From Ectopseudomonas chengduensis (GTDB taxonomy: Bacteria > Pseudomonadota > Gammaproteobacteria > Pseudomonadales > Pseudomonadaceae): a stretch of DNA of 34,162 nt. The position numbers and the translations under genes are program-made. A model generated the notes under the pieces. That model was not told the DNA's origin and did not search any database. It was given only the letters and a program-made list of their open reading frames with translations. Below are positions 1 to 7,116 of this stretch, piece by piece (within the stretch, counting starts at the first letter, position 1; each line of letters starts with the position of its first letter). The stretch spans positions 1-34,162 of the forward strand of contig NZ_FMZQ01000025.1 of assembly GCF_900102635.1 (NCBI RefSeq). The letters are read 5' to 3'.

Positions 1-6
1 GTATAT

Positions 7-20
7 GGACTCTCCCCACA
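7..20 (+). repeat. Left subterminal inverted repeat of the IS
   Basis: GGACTCTCCCCACA is the exact reverse complement of 1360-1373 and occurs again at 2335-2348 in the solitary second copy of this end. Confidence 0.9.
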
Positions 21-266
21 AGTAGTGAGCAAAGCTTTGCCTTTGCACCTGTCGTCAGCGCGGTTGCATTCGTATATCCGGCCTGTGATGGGCGCTTGGC
101 CCTGGCCATTCTGTAGTTCGCGCAGCGGGGGCCAAGCGTTCAATCGATCACAAAGATCATCATTGTTATCGGCCTTGCTCCGCTGCAGGACTCGCCTGTT
201 CCGACAGTGCTGCTACTCACCACAACCACAAGAAAACCATCACACCTTTACTGATTGCCCCCGCCG
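21..266 (-). ncRNA. Candidate bridge RNA region of the IS110-family element
   Basis: This is the non-coding end of the element, downstream of the transposase stop. In IS1111-group elements this end is where the bridge RNA is encoded (family knowledge). The sequence has several imperfect stem-loops, for example around 92-112, and is almost repeated at 2349-2595, where differences cluster in two short blocks (around 88-104 and 150-165). That is the pattern expected for loops that vary while stems are kept. Transcript ends cannot be read from sequence, so the coordinates are only the available non-coding span. Confidence 0.5.
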
Positions 267-1310
267 TTAGGCGGGCCTTACGCTTTGCCAATTGCCATTG
301 AACCGCCGCTCGTGGCACCACACCGCCCAGCAGATCCGCACCAGCTTGTTGGCCAGTGCCACCGCCGCTTTGTTGTGACCGATACGGGCTACCGTCTGCA
401 CAGCCCAGCGCTGTAACTGCGTCAGCTTTTCCGGTGTACGCGCCTGGCAGCGTTGTGCCGCCAGCAAGGCCGCTCGTGAACCATGGATCAACAGCGTGCG
501 CACATAGACGTTGCCCTGTCGGCTGATATGGCCGAGCTTACGGCTGTTGCCACTGCTGAACTCACGCGGCGTCATGCCCAGCCACGCGCTGAGCTGGCGA
601 CCGCTGGCAAAGCGTTCGGGCTTGCCGACAGCGGCGGTCAGGGCGCTGGCAGTCAGCAGACCAATACCACTGACTTCATCTAGTTTGCGCACGATTTCAT
701 CGCCAGCATGCCAGCACTTGAGTTGCTGTTCGCATTCGGCCATGCACTGTTCGTACAGATTGATCTCGGCCAGGACGATATGAAGCAGACGGCTCAAGGA
801 AGCGAGTTCAGGTTGGTCTACCAACTCACTGGCTGCCCGGATAAAGGCGGCAGTCGAGGCCGGGGCTTCGATACCCGCTTCACGCAGCATGCCGCGCAGC
901 AGGTTGATACGCTGGGTGCGGCTCTTCTTCCAGGTTTCCCGCAGCCCATGCAATTGCTGGAGCTGTTGCTGATCACGGCTCTTTACCGGCACGGGATAGA
1001 TGTCGGTGCAGCGCGCCGCTTCCAGCATGGCGTCGCAGTCATTGCGGTCAGTCTTGTTGCGACGGCGATAGGGCCGCACGTAGCGAGGGTGCAGCAGCTT
1101 CACCTGATGACCCAGTGATTGCGCCAGCCGCCCCCAATAGTGCGCTGTGCCACAGGCCTCCATCACCCACTCGACCGGTTCGGCCTGCTCCTGTATATAT
1201 CGCCGGAACGCCTCTCGGTTCAGCCGCTTGCGCTGCACCACCTGGCCGGAACGGACACTCTCGGCAACTTGGTAAATGGACTTGGCCAGATCAACAGCGA
1301 TACGTTTCAT
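267..1310 (-). CDS. IS110/IS1111-family DEDD transposase (recombinase)
   Basis: The 347-residue recombinase moves the surrounding element; relatives use a structured bridge RNA to choose donor and target DNA. The N-terminal RuvC-like domain starts MKRIAVDLAK with the first acidic residue at D7, followed by the VMEACG and KTDRNDCDA motifs that carry the remaining DEDD acids. The C-terminal Transposase_20 domain is visible in VSGIGLLTASAL...AWLGMTP...SRQGNVYVRTLL, and this half carries the serine nucleophile in studied relatives. The ATG at 1310 is preferred because GGGAG lies about 7 bases upstream. The frame stays open to a TTG at 1328, but that codon has no ribosome binding site. The gene is intact, with no frameshift, so the element may be active. 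The length is usual for the family. Confidence 0.93.
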   Translation of the reverse strand: MKRIAVDLAKSIYQVAESVRSGQVVQRKRLNREAFRRYIQEQAEPVEWVMEACGTAHYWGRLAQSLGHQVKLLHPRYVRPYRRRNKTDRNDCDAMLEAARCTDIYPVPVKSRDQQQLQQLHGLRETWKKSRTQRINLLRGMLREAGIEAPASTAAFIRAASELVDQPELASLSRLLHIVLAEINLYEQCMAECEQQLKCWHAGDEIVRKLDEVSGIGLLTASALTAAVGKPERFASGRQLSAWLGMTPREFSSGNSRKLGHISRQGNVYVRTLLIHGSRAALLAAQRCQARTPEKLTQLQRWAVQTVARIGHNKAAVALANKLVRICWAVWCHERRFNGNWQSVRPA

Positions 1311-1359
1311 AACGACTCTCCCGCTCAAAAATCCTCGACACCTTGGTATAGAACTGTGG

Positions 1360-1373
1360 TGTGGGGAGAGTCC
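1360..1373 (-). repeat. Right subterminal inverted repeat of the IS
   Basis: TGTGGGGAGAGTCC pairs perfectly with 7-20. It lies about 50 bases upstream of the transposase start, so it also forms part of the gene's 5' leader. Confidence 0.9.
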
Positions 1374-1380
1374 ATTACAG

Positions 1381-1446
1381 CACTCAAATCGCTCGTTTCA
1401 CTCGCTGGGACGGGCTAAAGCCCGCCCTTTAGCTTAATCGTTAGCC
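1381..1446 (+). other. Right half of an integron attC site, split by the IS
   Basis: The stretch ends in GTTAGCC (1440-1446), the R' core site, which is exactly complementary to GGCTAAC at 2317-2323 (the R'' of the next site). In the middle, GGGACGGGC and GCCCGCCC (1408-1426) form the hairpin tip with one unpaired A, the extrahelical base typical of attC. The general sequence resembles the roughly 76-base attC sites of Pseudomonas chromosomal integrons. The left half of this site should lie before base 1, on the far side of the IS. It marks the start of the DUF3800 cassette. Confidence 0.8.
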
Positions 1447-1464
1447 ACTTTTTGCAGGACGCAT

Positions 1465-2322
1465 ATGCACTTTTTCTATCTCGACGAAAGCGGCGACACT
1501 GGCAAAAACCTGAACGACAAAGAACAGCCAATCTTTGTCTTAGCAGGATTAAGTGTTGCAGACAAAAAGTGGAACAACACAAAGGAGCAGCTTGACGAAA
1601 TTACAAGTCGGTATTTCGAAGGCAACCCTCCTGAAAATTTCGAACTACACTCGCATCAATTACTATCACCTAAAGGTGAAGGGCCTTTTACAGGACACCC
1701 CATTGAGCGACGCTTGGCACTAGTTACCGACTTAATAGACCTGATAGATGATCTCGGACATCAAATTCATTACTACGCAATTGACAAAAATAAAATGGCT
1801 GCCGAAGACTGCCAATTTGAAACCATTTTCGATCCAAAGACACCATACCTTCTTGCATTTGAATATTTAATTACATACATGAACTGGCATGTAAAAGAAA
1901 ATCTTGGCCAGTCTGCCCGAGGAATGATCGTTCTCGACGAAAAAGAAGAACATCACGAGAGCATTGAATCTATTATTCATAACAGACGCTACAAAGTTGC
2001 CAACAATCAAAAAGTTAAGTGGATTGTTGAATTTAGCTATCCAGTCGACTCACGTAAAAATCCAATGATCCAGCTTTCTGACCTTGTTGCCCTGTGCATT
2101 CGAAGGTTCCTTGAAATAGAAACGGGATACAAACCAAACATCCCTGACATCGTGAAGCAGTTCTATGGTGAGTGCTTCCATAAAATAGACAAGAGAGTTA
2201 AATCAAAAAATATAATTGAGCGAAACGGTAGACGCCTTGAACATTTGAATACTTACATTTCTGGTGTTCAATCAAAGCCAAGCACGCAATGGCGCCGTGC
2301 ATATGGGTTAAAACGCGGCTAA
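1465..2322 (+). CDS. DUF3800 domain protein, carried as an integron gene cassette
   Basis: The 285-residue protein begins MHFFYLDESGDTG. The DESGD motif at residues 7-11 is the signature of DUF3800, a family of uncharacterised proteins with conserved acidic residues and a suspected RNase H-like fold. A second conserved patch, NPMIQLSDLVALCIRRF, near residues 205-221 matches the family's C-terminal motif. The biochemical role is unknown; relatives are common on mobile elements. The gene is strikingly AT-rich beside its GC-rich neighbours, so it was acquired. It begins 18 bases after an attC core site, with CAGGAC upstream of the ATG, and its TAA stop lies inside the R'' box of the next attC. 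It is therefore a one-gene cassette. No promoter is evident in the cassette; expression would depend on upstream DNA or the IS. Confidence 0.85.
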   Translation: MHFFYLDESGDTGKNLNDKEQPIFVLAGLSVADKKWNNTKEQLDEITSRYFEGNPPENFELHSHQLLSPKGEGPFTGHPIERRLALVTDLIDLIDDLGHQIHYYAIDKNKMAAEDCQFETIFDPKTPYLLAFEYLITYMNWHVKENLGQSARGMIVLDEKEEHHESIESIIHNRRYKVANNQKVKWIVEFSYPVDSRKNPMIQLSDLVALCIRRFLEIETGYKPNIPDIVKQFYGECFHKIDKRVKSKNIIERNGRRLEHLNTYISGVQSKPSTQWRRAYGLKRG

Positions 2323-2328
2323 CAACTG
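2317..2328 (+). other. Left end of a second attC site, interrupted by an IS end
   Basis: GGCTAACAACTG begins with the R'' core (GGCTAAC, 2317-2323), and its TAA is also the stop codon of the cassette gene. After AACTG the sequence switches abruptly at 2329 to the same GTATATGGACTC that opens the window. An IS1111-attC element has therefore entered this site at a defined point a few bases inside R''. The rest of this attC is not found downstream in the window. Confidence 0.78.
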
Positions 2329-2600
2329 GTATATGGACTCTCCCCACAAGTAGTGAGTAAAGCTTTGCTTTTGCACCTGTCGTCAGCGCGGTTGCATTCG
2401 TATATCCGGCCTGTTCTGGGCGCTACCGCCCTGGCCATTCTGTAGTTCGCGCAGCGGGGGCCAAGCGTTCAATCGATCACAGGGATCATTGTTGTTATCG
2501 GCCTTGTTCCGCTGCCGGACTCGCCTGTTCCGACAGTGCTGCTGTTCACCACAACCACAAGAAAACCATCACGCCTTGCTGATTACCCACGCCGTCAGAC
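2329..2600 (-). mobile_element. Solitary IS1111-attC 3' end without transposase
   Basis: This stretch repeats positions 1-270 with about 20 differences by eye, including the subterminal repeat (2335-2348) and the whole putative bridge-RNA region. Similarity ends at about the transposase stop codon. No transposase coding sequence follows, only unrelated DNA leading into the next gene. It could be a deletion remnant of a second insertion, a recombination product, or a minimal element mobilised in trans by the intact transposase at 267-1310. Confidence 0.82.
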
Positions 2601-2768
2601 AGGGTCTTGGGCTGCTGTAGTTTTACCCATCTCCGGCATTCGCATAGGACAGCTCTTGCTACCGACAGGGTTACTGGGTAGCCATGAATTCCCACTCTGA
2701 CTGCGCCCGACGTCTTCGCTTTGCCGCTATGCTCTCCCCCGCTTACATCAACAAGGACGTAAACATTG
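2601..2768. other. Non-coding DNA between IS remnant and chromosomal genes
   Basis: No similarity to the first IS copy is visible here. A minus-strand frame (2546-2833) is open through it but has biased composition, overlaps the IS remnant and the start of the next gene, and has no recognisable family. The stretch holds the AAGGA ribosome binding site (2753-2757) of the following gene. Nothing else was recognised. Confidence 0.5.
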
Positions 2769-3161
2769 ATGGACTTCATTGCGCGCAATTTCAGATGGCT
2801 GATGCTGCTATCCGGCGTTCTCACGGCGACCATGTTCTACGGCCTGTTCGCCCCGCAGGAGGCGCTACAGTCGATGTTCGGCGCATCCTTCGATGGGCAA
2901 TTGCAATCCTTGGTCGTCCGCAGTTGGTCAGCGCTGGTCGGGTTGATGGGCGTGCTGCTGATCTATGGCGCGTTGAGCCCGAGGCATCGGGTTCTCTGCG
3001 CCTTCATTGCCGCGCTGAGCAAGGCCATCTTCGTGTCGCTGCTGCTGATCCATGGCCAGGATTACCTGAGCAAGGCCGCGCCCGCCATCGCCCTGGATCT
3101 GCTGGTGATCGCCTTTACCCTGCTGTTCCTGCTGGCCGTGCAAAAGCGGCGTAGCGCTTGA
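2769..3161 (+). CDS. Small integral membrane protein, four predicted helices
   Basis: The 130-residue protein starts MDFIARNFRWLMLLSG and has four hydrophobic segments, at roughly residues 9-28, 47-67, 74-93 and 103-122. It ends in a positively charged tail (QKRRSA) that probably lies in the cytoplasm. No catalytic motif or named family was recognised. The ATG at 2769 is used; a TTG one codon earlier is equally reachable from AAGGA at 2753-2757. The gene is followed after 10 bases by another four-helix protein of similar size, so the two are probably cotranscribed and may work together. It is the first gene with normal high-GC coding style after the mobile region. Confidence 0.75.
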   Translation: MDFIARNFRWLMLLSGVLTATMFYGLFAPQEALQSMFGASFDGQLQSLVVRSWSALVGLMGVLLIYGALSPRHRVLCAFIAALSKAIFVSLLLIHGQDYLSKAAPAIALDLLVIAFTLLFLLAVQKRRSA

Positions 3162-3171
3162 GGCGAAACTC

Positions 3172-3588
3172 ATGGGAATGATCAGGCATATCCTCTGGCT
3201 GGACTGCATGGCCGCTGCGAGCGCGGGCGTTGTGGTTCTGTTGCTGGCCCCCTGGTTGAGCGGCTGGTATGCCCTGCCCCGCGAGCTGCTGAGCTTCATC
3301 GGCGCGGTCAATATCGCCTATGCCTGCTTCTCCTTTTCGCTGGCGATTCATGTGCGGCGCGCCGAAGCGCTGATCAAGCTGCTGGCAGTGGCCAACGGAC
3401 TCTGGGCGTTGGCATGCCTTGGTATCGCTGCGACCTTTGCCCCGCTCATGACGCTACCGGGGCTTTGCCACGTGCTTGGCGAGGCTGCGTTCGTGGGAGG
3501 TCTGGGCATGCTGGAGTGGAAATGGCGCAGGCAGCTGCTGGTGGCTGGCGAACAGGGCGTTTCGACTCAGCCTGTCGCGGACCAGTAG
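3172..3588 (+). CDS. Small integral membrane protein, four predicted helices
   Basis: The 138-residue protein starts MGMIRHILWLDCMAAASAG. Hydrophobic segments lie near residues 8-29, 39-60, 67-88 and 95-115, followed by a basic stretch (EWKWRRQ) and a polar tail. It lies 10 bases after the preceding membrane protein gene on the same strand, which suggests an operon. No family was recognised and no function is proposed. A second ATG two codons in (3178) is possible. The gene ends about 55 bases before the end of the convergent diguanylate cyclase gene. Confidence 0.75.
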   Translation: MGMIRHILWLDCMAAASAGVVVLLLAPWLSGWYALPRELLSFIGAVNIAYACFSFSLAIHVRRAEALIKLLAVANGLWALACLGIAATFAPLMTLPGLCHVLGEAAFVGGLGMLEWKWRRQLLVAGEQGVSTQPVADQ

Positions 3589-3644
3589 CCGTCACAGGTA
3601 TTCAGGCGAAGATCCGGCGATGGCCGCTCAAGCCATGATCAGCC

Positions 3645-5525
3645 CTATCCGTCAGCGCTGTGAAAACGGTTCTTGCCCGCGTGCTTGGCCGCGTACATGG
3701 CCTGGTCCGCACGTTTCAGCAGGTCCTGGCCGCCTTCAGCGTGCAGCGGAAACAGAGCGGCGCCCACGCTCGCCGATATCCGCACCATGCTGCCGTCCAG
3801 ATCGAACGGCTTGGCCAGTACATCCAGCACCTTGAGCGCCACCGTCTCGCAATCCTGACTGCCTTGCAGATTGCCGAGGACAATGCCGAACTCATCACCG
3901 CCGAAGCGTGCGACCGTGTCCGTGCTGCGCACACATCCTTCCAGCCGCCTGGCGGCCATCTGCAGCATGCTATCGCCGGCCGTATGACCATGGCGGTCGT
4001 TGATTTCCTTGAATCCATCCAGGTCGATATAGAGCACGGCGCACAGCTGCTGCTGGTCGCGCACGGACTCCAGCGCCTGGTCGAGCCGCTGGTGGAACCT
4101 GACGCGGTTGGCCAGCCCGGTGAGGGCGTCATGCTCGGCGTCATGACAAAGGCGCGCTTCCAGGTGCTTGCGCTCGGTGATGTCCTGCGTGACCAGCACC
4201 AGGAACTCCGGGTGACCATGGCGATTGCGGGCGACGCTCGAGGCCTCGCATACCCAGATCAGCGAGCCATCCTCACGCCGATAGGTTTTCTCGATTTCCG
4301 GGGAAAGCGCACGTGCCTCGCTGACCAGTTGCTCGCTCAGGAAGCTGCGGGCGGCGGCAGCTACTTCAGCGTCGCTCAGGTCGAAAATGTTGGCGCCTTG
4401 CAGCGCCTCGGGCGGGCGCCCCAGCATGCGTGCGAACTTCTCGTTGACCCGCAATATCCGACCCTCGGGGCTGATGTGGGCGATACCCATGGCCGCCTGG
4501 TGAAAGGTGGCGCGAAACAGCGCTTCGCTGCCTTGCAGGGCATCGGTAGCTGCGCGTTGGCGAACCAGCATCAGCGCCAGCAGGCCAACGAACAGCATGA
4601 CCACCAGGGTGACGCCGACTGCGGCCATCAGGTAGGTGGAACGCCGCTGCAAGGTCGTGGCCATCTCCTCGTCGTAGGCGGTGGCCACGGTAATCATCAG
4701 GGGATAACCGCTCATGGTGCGGTAGCTGACGATACGGGCGACGCCATCGAACGCCTCGCCACTGTCGTGGAAATCATCGGCGTCATGCAGCCTTTGCCGC
4801 TGGAACCAGGCCAGCGACTCGGCACCCAGGCCAAATTCGCTGCGTGCGCCAATCTTGCGCGCACGTATCACGCCGTCGAGGCCGGCGAGCTCCAATAGCC
4901 CCTGTGGGCCCAGATCGACCTGCTGGAAGAAACGCGTGACGTCCTCTGGACGCACGGCCATCACCACGACGCCGGCGAAGCTGCCGTCATCGCGCTCGAT
5001 ACGCAGCGACATGGGGATCAGCCAACGCCCGGAAACCCGCCCGAGTACCGGCTGATTGATGAACAGATGATCGATACGGGCATCGCGCTGCGCCGTGAAG
5101 AACTCGCGGTCGGCGTAGTTGACCGGGCCTGTGTTCTGACTACTGCTGACGATATCGCCCTGCTCGTCCACCACGCTGACGATGGTGAACATCTCCTCGC
5201 GGATCACGCCCTCCTCGACCCAGCGGCGCAGGTCGATGGCCTTACCCTGCCGGCGGTACTGCTCGCGCACGAAAGCCGCCACCTGCTCGGCCGCCTTCAG
5301 CGCGCGGAACACCTGCTGCTCGAAAGCGATGGCCAGGCTGGAGTTGGCTTCCATTTCCGCAGCCAGCGCCTGCTCACGTTCGAAGGCGATGCGTTGCAGG
5401 GTGATCAGCCAGACAATGGCAACGAACACGCTCGCCAGAACGATCAGCAGGTTCAAGGGTGTTGCGATTCGAGGGCGTCGAGCGACGGCGTCATGCGCGT
5501 CAATCGGCGTGCTGGGCGGGGTCAT
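3645..5525 (-). CDS. Membrane-anchored diguanylate cyclase (Cache-PAS-GGDEF)
   Basis: The 626-residue protein makes cyclic di-GMP from two GTP. Order of parts: a transmembrane helix near 24-43, a periplasmic sensor region of about 250 residues resembling double-Cache domains, a second helix near 298-320, a PAS domain near 335-450, and a C-terminal GGDEF domain. The catalytic motif GGDEF is intact at 542-546. An RxxD inhibitory site (RSTD, 533-536) sits five residues before it, so product inhibition is expected. There is no EAL domain. The ATG at 5525 is chosen because GGAG lies 9 bases upstream; an in-frame GTG at 5549 has no ribosome binding site. The gene stands alone, and its ligand cannot be read from sequence. 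Confidence 0.93.
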   Translation of the reverse strand: MTPPSTPIDAHDAVARRPRIATPLNLLIVLASVFVAIVWLITLQRIAFEREQALAAEMEANSSLAIAFEQQVFRALKAAEQVAAFVREQYRRQGKAIDLRRWVEEGVIREEMFTIVSVVDEQGDIVSSSQNTGPVNYADREFFTAQRDARIDHLFINQPVLGRVSGRWLIPMSLRIERDDGSFAGVVVMAVRPEDVTRFFQQVDLGPQGLLELAGLDGVIRARKIGARSEFGLGAESLAWFQRQRLHDADDFHDSGEAFDGVARIVSYRTMSGYPLMITVATAYDEEMATTLQRRSTYLMAAVGVTLVVMLFVGLLALMLVRQRAATDALQGSEALFRATFHQAAMGIAHISPEGRILRVNEKFARMLGRPPEALQGANIFDLSDAEVAAAARSFLSEQLVSEARALSPEIEKTYRREDGSLIWVCEASSVARNRHGHPEFLVLVTQDITERKHLEARLCHDAEHDALTGLANRVRFHQRLDQALESVRDQQQLCAVLYIDLDGFKEINDRHGHTAGDSMLQMAARRLEGCVRSTDTVARFGGDEFGIVLGNLQGSQDCETVALKVLDVLAKPFDLDGSMVRISASVGAALFPLHAEGGQDLLKRADQAMYAAKHAGKNRFHSADG

Positions 5526-5814
5526 CGCCTTGTTCTCCAAGCCTTTCACGGGCGGGCTGTTTTCTAGCTGTTGGGGCCAGGGTCTGTTGCCCTTTGGTTC
5601 AGCGTCGCGGGGCGTGATCCATCGCCTTGCGTTGAATCATAGGCACTGTTGCGCCACTGTGCTGCCATCATGCGGTAATGGGTTTTGCCCGAAAATCGAG
5701 CTTGCGGCAGACTGACGACCGACACGGCACCTCAGCCACATCACTTCGAGCCGAGCGGCATCCGCACTGCTCCTGCTGAATTTCTTCGACAACCGCCTGC
5801 CTTCGAGGCCCGCC

Positions 5815-6657
5815 TTGGAAACCACGGTCTTTCTCGCCGTCATCGCCGCCGCTGCCCTGCATGCTGGCTGGAACGCTCTGCTCAAGATTGGTCTGGATCG
5901 CTTCCTCACCGCCACGCTGATCCAGATCGGTGCCGGCCTGGTGGCGCTTTGCGCCCTGCCGCTGGTGGCGCTGCCACAAGCCTCGGCCTGGCCGTGGATC
6001 GCGCTGTCGGCGCTGCTGCATATCGGCTACAACTTTTTCCTCGCCCGCGCCTACCAGTACGGCGACCTGGGCCAGGTCTACCCGATTGCGCGGGGTAGCT
6101 CGCCGCTGATGGTCGCCCTGCTCTCGCTGCTGCTGTTGCATGACGGGCTCAGCGCCCTGCAGTTGCTGGGTTTGCTGGTTCTGGTGCTGGGCATCTGGCT
6201 GATGGCGCTGCGCGGCGGCCATCACAAGGCGCCACAGGGAGCGATGCTGGCCTGTGCGTTGATGACGGCACTGTTCATCGCCGGCTACACCCTCAGCGAT
6301 GCCATGGGCGCGCGCAACAATGGCGATGCGCTGAGCTATTCGCTGTGGCTGTTCACCGTCAACGGTGTGGTGATGGCGGTGGTATTGGCCATCAGCCGTG
6401 GGCCGCGCGCCTTCCTGCAGTTGGGCCCGCACTGGCGTGGCGGGCTGGCCGGCGGGGCGATGTCGATGGCGGCCTACACCATCGTTATCTGGGCCATGAC
6501 CCAGGCACCGGTGGCATTGGTTTCGGCCCTGCGCGAGACCAGCGTGGTGTTCGCCGTGCTGCTGGGGGTGGTGTTGCTCAAGGAAAGGTTGCGGCCGATT
6601 CGTCTCGTGGCGTGCGCGGTGATCGCGGCCGGTGTGGTGGTGATGAAGCTGGCGTGA
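5815..6657 (+). CDS. EamA/DMT-superfamily transporter
   Basis: The 280-residue inner-membrane protein has about ten hydrophobic helices arranged as two EamA repeats, the usual size and shape of drug/metabolite transporters. Family-like patches include HAGWNALLKIGLDR near the N-terminus, ARAYQYGDLGQVYPIARGSSPL near residues 78-99, and ALRETSVVFAVLLGVVLLKERL near 241-262. The substrate is unknown; relatives export amino acids or other metabolites. Translation probably starts at the TTG at 5815, because GAGG lies 6 bases upstream and no ATG fits the N-terminal helix. The 289 bases separating it from the divergent diguanylate cyclase gene hold the promoters of both; no other feature was seen there. 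Confidence 0.88.
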   Translation: METTVFLAVIAAAALHAGWNALLKIGLDRFLTATLIQIGAGLVALCALPLVALPQASAWPWIALSALLHIGYNFFLARAYQYGDLGQVYPIARGSSPLMVALLSLLLLHDGLSALQLLGLLVLVLGIWLMALRGGHHKAPQGAMLACALMTALFIAGYTLSDAMGARNNGDALSYSLWLFTVNGVVMAVVLAISRGPRAFLQLGPHWRGGLAGGAMSMAAYTIVIWAMTQAPVALVSALRETSVVFAVLLGVVLLKERLRPIRLVACAVIAAGVVVMKLA

Positions 6658-7116
6658 GGGGTTCGCGTTGCAGCAAGTGGATTGCGAAATCACAACTTGG
6701 TGGGCTGAAGCGGATCGCCGCCCGGCCCACCCTACAACGCTGAAACGGATCGCCGCCCGGTCCAGGCTGCAAGAACACCTGTAGGAGCGAGCTCTGCTCG
6801 CGAATCCTCAAGCACAAAAGCTTCGCGAGCAGAGCTCGCTCCTACCCAGGACCCGGGCGCAACCAGCAGGTCAGGAGGCGATCCCCACCCTCGGGCCAGC
6901 CTGACTCGGCATTCTGATCGGGAACCCGAGACCCGCTTTTCGGTTCTGTTGATCAACGGGTGCTGAACCGTCGACCGTTTTTTCGTCATACGCTGCCTGC
7001 ATGCTGGCCGGGCTGACTGCCTGGACGCACGAGTTTTTTGCCCGCCAGACGCGGCTTGCGGCACACTAGCGCCCTTCCCGAGCCACCGCTCGTTTTGCCA
7101 TACAAGCAGAGTCCGT
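6658..7116. other. Intergenic region with repeats and plsB leader
   Basis: The region contains a direct repeat of CGGATCGCCGCCCGG (about 6711 and 6747) and the long palindrome at 6781-6845. It then has about 270 bases of leader before plsB that include two short T runs (about 6977-6983 and 7034-7040). No gene was recognised. Confidence 0.6.
6781..6845. repeat. 24-base perfect inverted repeat (GTAGGAGCGAGC type)
   Basis: The arms are 6781-6804 and 6822-6845 with a 17-base loop. Related arms that begin GTAGGAGC and end in a gene-distal palindrome occur at 10545-10606, 10791-10851 and 17819-17872, so this is a dispersed REP-like family. It lies after the transporter gene and may also stabilise or end its transcript. 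Confidence 0.85.

Larger units (their letters stand above)
1..1380 (-). mobile_element. IS110-family insertion sequence, IS1111-attC type
   Basis: This is a nearly complete element beginning at or just before base 1. It has one DEDD transposase gene on the minus strand, about 266 bases of non-coding DNA after the gene and about 50-70 bases before it. A perfect 14-base subterminal inverted repeat (GGACTCTCCCCACA at 7-20, its complement at 1360-1373) lies a few bases inside the ends. Long 3' non-coding DNA and subterminal repeats are known traits of the IS1111 subgroup. Immediately right of the element is the right half of an integron attC site, so this is most likely a member of the group that targets attC sites. 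The right boundary is placed at about 1375-1380 by inference. No target duplication is expected for this family. Confidence 0.85.

Noticed and set aside
25..270. 81-codon plus-strand frame in the IS end
   Set aside because: It lies in the non-coding bridge-RNA region and runs antisense to the element; the second copy has an indel near position 100 that would break the frame.
2546..2833. A 95-codon minus-strand frame after the IS remnant
   Set aside because: It overlaps the IS non-coding end and the start of a good plus-strand gene, has no clear ribosome binding site, and shows no recognised domain.
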